From NCBI GenBank assembly GCA_903813345.2, contig CAIIXF020000001.1, positions 54,331,885 to 54,395,884 of the forward strand: a stretch of 64,000 nucleotides of DNA, in the 5' to 3' direction. How positions within the stretch are numbered: position 1 is the stretch's first letter; each line of letters opens with the position of its first letter. The notes under the pieces were generated by a model that was given only the letters and a program-made list of their open reading frames with translations, had not been told where the DNA came from and searched no databases. This DNA is from Owenia fusiformis (lineage: Eukaryota; Annelida; Polychaeta; Sabellida; Oweniidae). Of the stretch, positions 47,450-59,149 are shown piece after piece. The translations under genes were made by a program, and so were the position numbers.

Positions 47450-48188
47450 AAAGGAGTGGTATCGATATGGAGAACTGAATTCAACAATGTTTTTCTCTTA
47501 AACCAATCATTGAAAACATTCTGTAAAAAACACAAAATTGTATGTAATGTTGACTGATTGACAACAATTTAATGCGAAAATTATTTACAAATATTTTATA
47601 CAACTGTTTTTGTTAACATTTTTTTTTTTTTTTTAGTGCAATTGTTTTTGCTCCTTTCTACCAATTCTTGAGAATGAAATAAAATGTCTTTCCGAACCTT
47701 GTTGGAACAAAATAGCATATACAATATGTTTTAGACCTCTCAATATTATAGTAATACAAAGGAATTTTGGGTTGATTTTAAAAAGTATTCAAAAAATTAA
47801 AACAAAATCCCCCCAAATAAATAAAAATCAAGATAAACCGTTTATTTCATTAACAAGATACTTTTTTAAATCAACCAACATTTCCTTTGTACAATTACAA
47901 TATTGAGAGACCTAAACATGTTGTGTTTATGTCGTTTTGTTCCAATGAGGTTCGGAAAGATGTTTCATTTCACTCTGGGAACGTGATATCAAGAACAAAA
48001 CAAGTGTTTGATGTGTTTTCTAAAACAATATAGATGAACGTATATCGTATATATATTTCAAATTATATAGTTACCATTCAAAAGATGACCATTAAATTCA
48101 CGATGTGTTAAATTTTTAGATTTTCTTTTATGACTGGTTTAAGAGAAACGTGTGTTCAAAAAGTTCTCCATATCGATACCACTCCTTT
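47450..48188. mobile_element. 739-bp foldback element
   Basis: The ends aaaggagtggtatcgatatg and complement begin arms that pair, with gaps, for about 330 bp each. Further paired words are ctcttaaaccaYtcat, tgtctttccgaacct, ttggaacaaaa and gacctctcaatatt. The centre is an A/T-rich tract near 47800-47830, and a run of 17 T lies at about 47619-47635. No transposase. Confidence 0.85.
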
Positions 48189-49560
48189 TCTAAGCGGGAA
48201 GATGTGTCCCGGATCGGGAGATATGGCGGGGGAGATATGGAGGTTCTGGATATGGAAACCTCAATATCAGGATACGAGATATACCTTACCAACTTTGTAG
48301 CTACAAACATCACCATAGGTGATTTTAGTCATTCGTCGCGGAATATTTGTGTGTAACAGGTAAGGGTTTGCAGGCTCCATGTTTGTGAATGTGTCGGTCA
48401 TCAGATGGAGCAAATCCATGATATGATTACATAAAAATGTATGTACTAAAAGAATTAAGAATTATCAAAATCATGCTAATTTTTCCTTTTTCAATATTAA
48501 TTTTGTTTTCTGAAAAAATTACATACCAAAATCAAATATCATCGAACGAAATTCATGTATAAATGAATGTAAATAAATGTAAATAAGTACAACTTTCCGT
48601 TCATATTATTTCTGAGGAATAATATACGTTCGTATCTCTGACTGAGTAACATAGGCATTTGAATTAAATGGAAATGTTGTACCGAAGCCAGGATGAGGCA
48701 GACGAGGCGCTTGCCTCATTGCTTTTTTAGCAGGTTTGGAAATATTTTCGCCTCTTCGCTTTTTCATCCTGGCTACGTCACTGTGGTATATTAAAACCCT
48801 GGGAGAAATAGCATCATTCTTTTGACCAACTATTGACCGATATTTCGTTTCATATGAAAAATGTCGAATTATGGATTGATACCACGTATAATTTCCTAAA
48901 TTAAACACTACGTGATGATTATTCTACAATCTATATACACAGAGAGGCCAAGTCCAAAGAATACTGTATGTGTACCGAATATATAATAAACGTAACGTAT
49001 CTACTTCTATATTCAATTACGGTTGGATTGTTGGATCTTGTATTAATTGAATCGACATGCGTGAAAATGAAATTTGGTTCTCCGCTAAAGTTGGTATATT
49101 CATAATCTACCTACCTCATATTAGATGGATTGGAAGGTTACTGATTACTAACCGTCGTGAGACACAAAAGAATGAGTCATTCTACCCATCGGTTAGATCA
49201 TTGATTCGTTTATTTATGAAGAAAATTGTTGTCCATCAGCTTCACTTTGAATAGTTCTCGAGTGGGCATTTTAGCTCTTCCCTTATAATTTATATTATGG
49301 CTCTTGGGTGAGTCCCTAGTTCTGCATAAACCAATAGGTTAACGAGGCTAAGAAAAGCAGGGTACATAAAGGTATAATCGTGCATCTTTTTAGTTCCAAA
49401 CTGCAGTTTCTTAGCAACGTTACTTGGGGTACATTTAGTAAAATGAAAAATTGTACCATTAGATTCAGTTCAGCCCAATTAGTTCAAGTAATGAATCCCG
49501 ATAAATAAGAGACTTCTTTTCTATGAAAGAATAAGTACATGTGACTACATAATCATGTAT
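48189..49560. other. Non-coding stretch with a possible small repeat
   Basis: 48690-48785 has inverted words at its ends (gccaggatgaggc / ..tttttcatcctggctacg) and may be a short MITE. No gene recognised. Confidence 0.4.
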
Positions 49561-49561
49561 C

Positions 49562-50530
49562 AAGTGTTTGGATCTTCCACCCCATCCTCCTCCTCAAGTC
49601 TGAAGTCATGCGTCATGTCCAGGATCTCGCACCCCTCTTCCTCAAGTTTCTAGTCATGCGTCACGTTCAGGATCTCCCACCCACCCTTCCTTATCTGAAA
49701 GTCTGTAGTCATGCACCAAGTCCAGGATCTCGCACCCCTCTTCCTCAAGTTTCTAGTCATGCGAAAGTTTAGGATCTCCCAACCTCTTCTTCAAGTCTGT
49801 AGTCATGCTAAGTCTAGGACCTCCCTTCGCTCTTCCTCAAGTTTCTAGTGTTACATTAAGTGTCTGGGTCTCGCACCCCTCTTCCTCAAATTTCTAGTAA
49901 TGCGTCACGTCCAGGATCTCCCACCCACCCTTCCTGTTCCTCAAGTATGTAGTCTGCGTAAGTCTAGGATCTCCCATCGCTCTTCCTCAAGTTTTTACAT
50001 CATGCATCAATTGTCTGGATCTCGCACCCCTCTTCCTCAAATTTCTAGTTATGCGTCACGTCCAGGATCTCCCACCCACCCTTCCTTATCTGAAAGTCTG
50101 TAGTCATGCATCAAGTCCAGGATCTCTCGCCCCTTTTCCTCAAGTTTCTAGTCATGCGTCAGGTCTAGGATCATCCAACCTCTTCCTCAAGTTTCTAGAG
50201 TTGCATTAAGTGTCTGGATCTCGCACCCCTCTTCCTCAAGTTTCTAGTCACACGAAAGGTTAGGATCACCCAACCTCTTCTTCAAGTCTGTAGTCATGCT
50301 AAGTCTAGGACCTCCCTTCGCTCTTCCTCAAGTTTCTAGTGTTACATGAAGTGTCTGGATCTCGCACCCCTCTTCCTCACGTTTCTAGTCATGCGTCTTG
50401 TCTAGGATCTCTCATCCATCACCCTGAAGTCTGTAGTCATGCGTAAGTCTAGGATCTCCCAACCCTCCTCCTCAAAGTAGTCATGCATCAATTCGATCTA
50501 GGATTGCATACCTCTCCTTCCTAAAGTCTA
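49562..50530. repeat. Minisatellite, units of about 48-55 bp, roughly 18 copies
   Basis: The theme is ggatctcgcacccctcttcc, tcaagtttctagtcatgcgt, then caNgtc(c/t)a. Two alternating variants are visible (ctcgcacccctcttcc and ctcccacccacccttcc with tctgtagtcatgc), suggesting a higher-order unit. The pyrimidine-rich strand is the plus strand. The 67-codon frame here is a by-product. Confidence 0.9.
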
Positions 50531-50641
50531 GTTTTTACTGGCACGATAAAGTGACTAATATAATGTTCTGAGAATATAAATGTATTGGGTCTTTTATTTT
50601 TGCTTAACAATTAATGTTTCAATTTTTTTTGTCCGGCGTGG

Positions 50642-50737
50642 GGAGCAGTTTCAAATGTGAAATACATAAACATTCCTATATTTTACAACAACACTTAAGC
50701 CTATTTGGGAAAGAGGTTTGACATTTGAAACTGCTCC
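50642..50737. repeat. 96-bp element with GGAGCAGTTTCAAATGT inverted ends
   Basis: A 17-bp terminal inverted repeat is exact on both sides of a unique middle. It is possibly a very small MITE, with no clear target duplication. Confidence 0.7.
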
Positions 50738-51135
50738 TGTAAAAATTACATTTGGTGGGAAAGATGCACATTTGCCTTGAATACTAATGCCCAGAGTTAC
50801 GGATATATCAGAGTGTACTCAGCCTCATATATTCATGTACTCTATCTATCAGCATTTACAGGATGTTGGTATTAATTTTATCCAAGAATGATTTTTATTG
50901 AGTACATCTATGTTTACAAGACGTGCAGAAGTCTGGAGAAGGGTGACATATGTTGCGCTATAATCTTCCAGCTTTAAGCATCGTCCCTATCTACATGGAT
51001 CCAAATCTCATCTTTTAGACATCATTGTCAAGATTTACATCTACTTTATAGCATGGTAAAACAAACCATAAATACGTTTGACCAATGCTTTCTTGCAAGT
51101 TACATTTTAAAATAGCCAGTTCAATATAATAGTAC

Positions 51136-51236
51136 AATAACGTCATTTCGAATGGCAATATAGTGAAATATTGGACCGAGGGCCGAAGACCCAAGGTCCA
51201 ATATTTCACTACATTGCCCGCAGAAATGACGTTATT
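51136..51236. repeat. Long interrupted palindrome P5
   Basis: AATAACGTCATTTC, GCAATATAGTGAAATATTGGACC and their complements pair across 101 bp. Interruptions: TTTC-gaatg-GC facing GC-ccgca-GAAA, and GGACC-ga-GGG facing CCC-aa-GGTCC. The loop is ccgaaga. It has the same GA/AA island design as P3. Confidence 0.9.
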
Positions 51237-51614
51237 AGTATTATTACCACCGTTAATGACCAGGACTGAAACAGCAAGAAAATCATACGCACTAAACGAT
51301 ACATCTAATTTCCCGGGCATGCCGGGGAAAATTGCCGGTCGAGAATTGCATTCTTGACCGACAGTATTGACCGCCAGTATGACGTCACATATTGGTCAGG
51401 TCGATATAGTAAATTCGAACATGACTGTATTCACGCCTTCTATAAACTGTAAACAAAGTCAACATTTCAGCCGGGATATATTCGCGATCAATACCCCTGG
51501 TAATAAGTGTAATGTGTGACGTCATAACGGTGGGTCGTAGTAATGGCAGACCATGATGAATATTCGAAACATTTTGGTGAGTTTTCATGTTCGAATCGTA
51601 ATATAGACCTCAGA

Positions 51615-51752
51615 GCAGGGGTAATATCGTTGAATACACCCCTTAGGGCTAGGTACAAAACCTTTCGAACCCCTCACTCCCTTCGGTTGTTCGGGGTACA
51701 GAAAACGTTTGTGCCTAGCCCTGCGGGGTGTATTCGACAATATTACCCCTGC
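51615..51752. repeat. Long interrupted palindrome P6
   Basis: GCAGGGGTAATAT, GAATACACCCC, GGGCTAGG and GAACCCC pair with their complements across 138 bp. The clearest island is CCCC-tta-GGGC facing GCCC-tgc-GGGG. The loop includes tcactcccttcggttg. Confidence 0.9.
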
Positions 51753-54175
51753 TTTTCGTTCTATATTTCTTAAATGAATGCCTTCTAAACTAGCACTAAA
51801 ACCTAGAACTGGCCCGGCAATGTGGTAATAATAAAGATTTGTCGCCTATAATTCATATTTTGAAAAGCAGATATGAACTTCGGATTTTCACGAAATAAAA
51901 AGTATTGGAAAGATAAAGAAAGAAGTTTTTTCGGTTCTACTTTATTTTTCTTTATTTTGCATAGAAAGTGCAAAATATAGTTATGTAAAAGTTTCGAGAA
52001 AACGAAAGCCCCTCCTATTTAGTTTTTGTACCAACAATTGACGATATATAAATTAAATGTAGCTCTATGAATATCTATACGAAAAACACAGAGGGGATGG
52101 TCGATTGGCTAAAGTGCCCATTGCCTGCCTCGGGCTAATGAATATCGCCGGTCGTCCAGCTTTTACCTCAACAAATAACACAGAGCTAGTATACGAAATG
52201 TCTAATATTTATTAGGAAAGTTCAAATTAGGTGATATAGAAAATAAATCAACTTTTAAAGATAAAAAAGAATATGAACACGAAGCGTCGAATCTATTGTC
52301 GGGATTGGAATTACTCGGCTCTAAATCCAATTATTGCCGCGACCTTTAGTACACGATTGTATATGTTATAATACTTTTATCGCTTTAGGACAAAGTCTTT
52401 TTTATTTCTCATTTATTAATTCAAAACTACAAAAATGACACTGTAGCGACTTTACAATGAAATCCAAAATCCAAATCACATGTATTTTTTATCAGTCCGT
52501 GATGTTTTTAACTTTGAACACATCGCCCTATTTAACACATTACTATTGTTCTCTAAGATCATATTTTCTAATGAACTTTTTTCTCTGTCGTAAAAAAGCA
52601 TTTTATAAGCTGCAAAGCCATTTCATATTTTGTGCCGAAAACACACAGGTGGTATCCAACGTTGCCTTTCAACCTCCTCGTGCAGCAGTAACCTATAATG
52701 AATACTGATATTTGCAATTAGATCATGTAGATATAGCGTGCCATATGATAAATGACTAAAAACGTAAGTGCACAGAAGGTGAGACAAGTGTCGAGGAGAC
52801 GAGGCTTTTAGTGGTTCGCCCAATATTCCCGATAATGTATATTAATGTTTTTAATTATATACCGAACATTTTATGTTTTATCTACATCCCAAGAGGCCCA
52901 GGGAATGAACTCAATGTAACAATTTAAGTATAGTATTTATTGTTTTGACCAGTTTTTAATCGATGTAAGTCCTTGATTTGTGAAATTCAACAAGAACATT
53001 TGCTTGCAATTGACAAAATAATATTTTTAATCATTAGGCCTAATTATTTAATCCCCTGCTCTTAATATCACAGACAAACACTGATCGGTTGGAAAATCAC
53101 GTCCAACCTGGTGAAAGGTCTAGCTCTGCGCTCGCTTACTTTGGTTTTTAGCTTATTATCTTTTGCCATAACATTGTGGCGGCCGTAAATAACCAGATGT
53201 GAATCTAGTAATTCATAAGACATATTATTACGGATGATACGGAATAAATACAAACATTATTAAAAAGTACATATTCGAGGGTTGATCCAAAACTTCCGAA
53301 CTGCTTGCTCTAAAAATCCAAGAAAAGAATTAATTTAGAGTTGAGCACAGTATGTCATAGCAAAACAAATCACCAGTGTCCTAAACATTGATATCACGCA
53401 ATAGTCGAACACTCCGATTCCCCTGTCCATTCGGAAACAATCCAAAATCACTATGTAATCATGTTTGTCAGTCATTTCCCCGTTACTAATAGTAAACACG
53501 TCTGTGAGGAGAGTTGAGCGTGCCATTGGAAAATTTCTGCCGCACCCTGTATTCTAAGTGGATAAATTGTTTCTCATTCGCAATTCAACTACTCTCCGCA
53601 AGTATTGCTGACTGCATTGCAAGCTAAGGAACGGAAAGGTATTCAAATTGCCTTACAGAAGTTTTTCATATCTGGACTAGTTTATGCGCGTATTTCTACC
53701 TTTTGTGTACTCATATCTACATTTTCGTGAGAAACGCCTTTACAAAGATAATTGGGTACTATTAAGAGGAGGCATAATTAAAAGCTGTAACATCGTTCTT
53801 CGCCTTATCACGATCTCATTTGTTCATTAGTTTCTAACAACGTTATTCCCGGATAATAATTTACAGAACACAATGAAAAATTGTGGACAAATGAAATTAA
53901 TATAATTCAATTTATACCTAGTGATCTAACTTTGGACCATTATTAGAAATAAGTGGCAGCACCACGTTCAGTCAGTAGCTGAAATGCCAAGATACGCGCA
54001 CCAACCAGAAGAAAGGAATTGCGCATAAATTGATAAACCCACCATCGCAGTTTTTACTTATAAGGGACACTAAAGAGTATATTCCCGGAGACTTAGACAA
54101 AGGAGTCAAGTCAGTTTTTGTTTCAGTGATAGGGAGACAAAGGCCAAGTGATCAGTTGCGGCCAGTGGGGGTAGG
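51753..54175. other. Non-coding stretch upstream of the peptide-precursor gene
   Basis: No gene recognised. The last few hundred bases should hold the promoter and 5' UTR of the gene at 54176; no clear TATA box could be assigned. Confidence 0.4.
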
Positions 54176-54609
54176 ATGACGAAGTTAAACTATGGTGTAC
54201 TGGGTTGCCTAATGATATTTTCCAGCTTATATTTCATTAAAGGAGCACGCGTACCTGAAGTTAATATTAAACAAATGTTGTGTAAAAATCTATGTCTGAA
54301 GGGAATGGGCGGAAATCTCTGCACATGTCACGCCGCTCATTTTGCCGGAAAACGACAGGTACCAGAATCACAAAATATACCAAATGACGATTTATTTGAA
54401 ATTACACTCAACGAAAACCTTCAAAATCCTTATACAGAATACACAGATATTTCGAGTTATATGGACCAATACGATAGCGACTATAGCAAAATAAAAGACT
54501 GGGAAGTCCCATCATTCCCCCTGAGTAATTCCGAAAAATACAATAACATCCTACTGAAGCAGTTTTTGACTCATCGAGATGATATAAACAAACAGAGACA
54601 GATAAACAG
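54176..54609 (+). CDS. Secreted, amidated four-cysteine peptide precursor, first coding exon (partial)
   Basis: From the ATG, a signal peptide (about residues 1-24; core VLGCLMIFSSLYFI) is followed by a roughly 35-residue segment. That segment contains four cysteines spaced C-x3-C-x8-C-x-C and ends HFA-GKR, a classical amidation plus dibasic cleavage site. A bioactive peptide ending in Ala-amide with two disulfides is therefore expected. The remainder is acidic and tyrosine-rich (YTEYTDISSYMDQYDSDY), like propeptide spacers. The exon ends at a strong donor, AACAG|GTATGT (54609/54610, phase 2), so 3' exons are missing. I do not recognise the peptide family. It could be a neuropeptide, a cystine-rich hormone or another secreted peptide. 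The architecture is clear; the identity is not. Confidence 0.75.
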
Positions 54610-55179
54610 GTATGTGATCGGTAGCCTGGTGATCAGGCATTCTCTACTTTATTTTGACTTTTTTGTTTGCACAACTTAAGAATAGAAAATGAGCTAGCCA
54701 AGTCCTGGTTGTTTTAACAATAATCGTCGCATGCAATAACCAAGGTGCAATTTTTCAAATCGCGGTTTAATCAGATTTAGGGTTAAAACACTTCCTTTCA
54801 TTTAATCAATCAGAAAATAAAGTGGTGATGTTTATCACAAGTATTAAAAAAACACTAACATGGAATAATATTTCCAAAACGACCCAAATCAAAATGAAAA
54901 ATCTACATGTCCATATAAATGCATTTAAAGTATGTTACATTAACCCTCTTTCCCAATTGCAAGTCGAACGAATATTAGGTCCTAAAGTCATAATTTGATA
55001 TTATTAGATGATGACATTTGAAAGAAAAACAACAGAAATACGTGTACAAATCATATAATTCAACAAAAAACGTCTGATGATTTTAATTTTAAGTAATGCA
55101 AGAAAATCATAAATAGTTTTACGAGTCAGGACTATTTAATTGCCTTTGCATTTGTATTCTGCGACTACTGTATCTTTCA
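54610..55179. other. Intron or downstream DNA of the peptide gene
   Basis: AT-rich, no next exon identified. Confidence 0.4.
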
Positions 55180-55420
55180 ACTGTTCCACAACTGGATGAC
55201 TCTAACTGCAGTTAGCTTCATTCAAGATGGTGGACAAAATTCGTTCGTTTTCGATATATCTCCAATTACAGCCAAACCAAGCTGAATCTTGATCCCAAAA
55301 GTTTCGCCATGCAAACTAAAAAAGATATAATTGTAAACAACCACAAATCAAGGCTCAAGCACCCGCGATATTAGAGAAATTGAAAGAAAACGGCTTCACT
55401 TAGAATGACTCTAACTGAGG
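55180..55420. mobile_element. MITE with CTGCAGTTAGCTTCATTC ends, copy 1
   Basis: The start ctgcagttagcttcattc and the end gaatgactctaactgagg form an imperfect inverted repeat. The body (caagatggtggacaaaattc, gccaaaccaagctgaatctt) recurs in reverse orientation at 58205-58447, including about 25 bp before the TIR. The word tgactctaactg recurs at 55199, 55408 and 55459. Confidence 0.85.
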
Positions 55421-55845
55421 TTGATAAGAAGCTAACTCCAACACAGATTTCACCATTGATGACTCTAACTGAATGGAGATTTATAATGGGCTATACAAAT
55501 TACCAATAAGCAGTTCCGTAACCAGGGGAAGCTGGAGGTTCGGTAGTTTCCCCCTCCCTGGCCAGAAATTATTTCAAATTCCCGCAGGTTTTCACCACTC
55601 TGAGCACTTTTCGCACGATTTTCTAAACAAAACTTTTATCGTGAAGCAACAATATTGTATACAATGATGTAACAACCTGAATATTGAAGACATGCAGTTA
55701 AAGGCAATGTTCATTTTTATTTGTTCAGTCAGTGGATTATCAAAATAATATAAGTGTATACGGTTTACTAAATTATTGCTTATGACACTGGGCTTTGTCT
55801 TGTTATGTAACCACGTGACCACAGATGATGCCTTCCCATGATACT

Positions 55846-56150
55846 CAAGGAGGATTGGCTCCCAGAGTGCACCACCGATATTCTGTCCCATATATGGGTA
55901 TGTCGTAATACAAAATTCGAATTCAAACAGCCGCCATTTTGTTCACTTCAACATTTAAATCGTGAATTTTGGTCTTATTTCCAAACGAAAAATTCCAAAA
56001 CTCACAAGAAATGATCGAGATATTGGTTCGAATCTTTTGAACTGTTTATTTTGAATTTATAGTCGGTTTTAATTTCAGAAAATAACGACATTTCGACGTT
56101 TTCATTGTTGGAAAATATCGAGTTTCGATCCTGGGAGCCAATCCTCCTTG
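55846..56150. mobile_element. 305-bp MITE, second copy
   Basis: Reverse-orientation copy of 26501-26805 with the same length and ends (CAAGGAGGATTGGCTCCCAG). Here it is bordered by a 9-bp duplication, CATGATACT (55837-55845, 56151-56159). The 8- versus 9-bp duplications favour a Mutator-like or hAT-like source without deciding between them. Confidence 0.93.
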
Positions 56151-56599
56151 CATGATACTGGTGGTTAATTGTTCTGTGTAAATATTAAGTAGTTGGTGTG
56201 GTGTATAGTGTTGGGAGTGGTGGCTTAGACCATGTCTTGAGACATTACCTTTTATGGACACGCATGGTCATGCAATCTGTGTCAATTGGTTAGAGGTCTC
56301 GTTGATTGGACCTGAGAGATATGGTCTAGTATCTAAGTTTCCCCAAACCATCGTCAGTTCTTATGTGACAGGTAGAGTATATTTAGTTGATCCTAGGATG
56401 ATGCCATTAGTGGTGACATCTCCTATTGTCATTAATGTAGAGCGGCCGGACATCTCGATCCTGTTGCGGATCCTCTCCCTTATATGTTGGTCATAATAAG
56501 GGCACAAGATGTTTCGAACTCATGGGGGTATTCCATGATATGTTTCTCATCAGCGGCCAAAGAAAAAAGGTTAAGAATATAGTGAGGGCTACTTTTTCC

Positions 56600-57745
56600 T
56601 GTTCAGGTTACGCGTTTCGCGGGATTGTTATTGGTTTCTAGAGAATGTTGTTTTGCTGGGTTAGGTTTTGTTTTGGGATTGTCTCCAGTTGGAGACAGTT
56701 AGTTGGGTGCTAAGTAAATTGGTATCATAGTTTGGTTGTGTTTGTAGATTGTGCCTGATTGTATTCAAAAGTGTAATTTAATTGATTTAGTATTGGGTTG
56801 TGACTGAGTCTGTTACTGTGGTTGGTGTCAGGTTGTGTTGTAATGATTCAATGGGTTGATTTGAATTCGGTCTCGTTGGCTATGTTGTATTGTGTTGGTT
56901 TGTTGTTTGGTTGTGTTCCATTGTGCTAGTTTGATAGTCGATTGTGTTTTGGTGGTTGTTTGTCTGGTTGAGCCTGGTTGTGTTGTGTAAGTTTGGTATC
57001 GGGTTGTGTCTCATTAAGTTATGTTAATTTCAAAGTGGTTGTGTTATGTTGTAATTGTGTTGTGCTGGTCGGTAGCGGGTTGTGCCCAGTAGGATGAAGT
57101 ATGTGGTTGTGTCAGATTGTGTTGCGTGATTGGTGTTGATTTCAGAGAGTGTTGGTTGGGTGTTTTTGTGTTCCAGTTTGGTTGTGCCTGATTGTGTTTT
57201 GATTGTTTTGTGTAAAATTGTGTTGTTCTTCGTCCATTATGGGTTGTGTTTTGGTTTTGTTGTTTTATTATTTGGTTGTGCCAAATTGTGTTGCGTATAT
57301 TTGACAATTGGTTGTGTTTTCGGAGGTTAAACTAAGGTTGTAGTATTGGGTTGTGTCGTATTGTGTTGTTGGCTTGTAGTTGGGTTGTGTCTGGTTGTTT
57401 ATTTAGCCTGGTTTCGAGTTGTGCCTTATTGTGTTATGTTAATTTTAAAATGCGTTGTGTTATGTTGTGATTTTGTTATGCTGGTCGGGGGGCAGGTTGT
57501 GCCCAGTCAGGTTAGGTATCTGGTTGAGTCCGATTGTGTTATGTGGTTGGTTGTGCCTGATCGTTAAATGAGGGGTGGTGGTGGGTTGTGCCCGATTATG
57601 TTAAGATAGGTGGTCGGTTGTGCCTAGTCGGGTGAGTTTATTTGGTTGTGTTCGGTTGTGTTGTGTGATCTCTCTGTGTTGGGGTTTTAGTTTGGTTGTT
57701 CCTATCCGTTGGAGTCTGGTCTCTGTATCTGTCTTCAGTAAACCT
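56600..57745. repeat. Strand-biased GT-rich degenerate minisatellite
   Basis: More than 1 kb in which the plus strand is dominated by G and T. Loose units are built on ggttgtgyc-gattgtgttgtg (for example tggttgtgcctgattgtgtt). Almost no A or C runs occur. The hydrophobic Val/Leu/Cys-rich plus frames and the Asn/Thr/Gln-rich minus frames follow from this composition. Confidence 0.85.
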
Positions 57746-58204
57746 AAAATAAGAATACTGCAATGTTCCATGGTGGCGTTTTTTAATTACAGGTCGTGTA
57801 GACCATTCTTGCTTGACTAGCAAAACATTGACTTTCGGACGTTTGCGGCATTTCGCCTTTTACATCATATACTTTAATCCTAGAATACTTACAATATTTT
57901 ACCATACCGTAAGCCTATTCCGTCATTTGGCCATTCAATCGTAAACTAAATTTTGTCTAAATTTTCCAGATTTGTTGAAATTTGTACCAGAATTTGTCTG
58001 CTCCCCCTCCGTCCAATTTCTACGATCACCGGCCATGGGATTGAATAGAAACTCACTCCATGTCAAAATACAAATGGCTACAACCAATAACAACAGTCAA
58101 TAACATTTAGATATCTTATAACAACAGACAGGGCCGTCCATATATTCATCCCATTGAGTTAGCTTCATTCCCCGTTTCAGTAAGCTTCATTCCTACGTCA
58201 TCAC

Positions 58205-58447
58205 TAACTTCAGTTAGAGTCATTCTAAGTGAAGCCGTTTTCTTTCAATTTCTGTAATATCGCGGGTGCGTGAGCCTTTATTTGTGGTTGTTTACAATCA
58301 TATCTTTATTAGTTTGCATGGCGAAACTTTTGGGATCAAGATTCAGCTTGGTTTGGCTGTAATTGGAGATTTATCGAAAACGAACGAATTTTGTCCACCA
58401 TCTTGAATGAAGCTAACTGCAGTTAGAGTCATCCAGTTGTGGAACAG
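58205..58447. mobile_element. MITE with CTGCAGTTAGCTTCATTC ends, copy 2 (inverted)
   Basis: Reverse complement of 55180-55420 over essentially the whole length, with scattered mismatches. A further short tandem of agttagcttcattc / agtaagcttcattc precedes it at 58155-58195. Confidence 0.85.
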
Positions 58448-58671
58448 TGGTTAGAGGCCAAGGAAGCGCCGGTTTTGCGAGTGTACTCGACTGGTGAAAT
58501 TATATTAAAGGACATGAAAATCTCAAAACAAATGTTTAAATCAGGATTCCGATCACAATCTCATATATACACATTTTTGGCTGGTGATGAAGGTCTAGGT
58601 TTTTCATGATGGAAACGAACAGTCGTGAAGTTTATCAAATGGTGTCTATATTTTGGTGCGGATAAATTGTA

Positions 58672-58960
58672 AAGATTCAGATTCAGATTCAGTTATTTAT
58701 TACTATTTTGAAAAACATACATGACATTCAATACAACATGACGCTCTCAAGAGCATATATGTTGGTTTTAACTGGACAGAAATGGGTCAGTGACGCCAAC
58801 AGGTAAGACAAATAAAAATGGAGTGGAGAAATACCTGAGAATGATACTGGCCCAAGTCTTTTGGAAATCATTTCAAAAATATGAAAAATATTAACACTCG
58901 GGGACAGAGACACAGGGCACGAGAACGGGTAATTGCTGCTTTATAATATTTATATATATA
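58672..58960 (-). mobile_element. Possible 3' end of a non-LTR retrotransposon
   Basis: On the minus strand a 3' UTR-like sequence would end in a short (TGAATC)n microsatellite (58674-58692), a common tail of CR1/L2-type elements. No coding motif was found, so this is weak. Confidence 0.35.
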
Positions 58961-59149
58961 AGACAATATATATGAAGACAAAATGTGGCAGAGTACAGAT
59001 TTTCAATAGTGAAGACATTTTCCATCAGCCGTGTGCAGTTTCTCATCCCCACACGTAAAACACATTTATCAGATCACCAGGTTCAGTCAAATATGTTTTA
59101 TGATTGCATAAAATAATCCTATGACGAAGATTCGTGTTTGCCATTCGTC

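Noticed and set aside
52080-52160. tRNA-like start (ggatggtcgattggctaaagtg) suggesting a tRNA or SINE
   Set aside because: A box-A-like word is present, but no box B (GGTTCGA-type) or cloverleaf could be completed.
57044-57823. Hydrophobic and Asn/Thr-rich frames
   Set aside because: They result from the GT-rich strand bias and have no recognised domain or start context.
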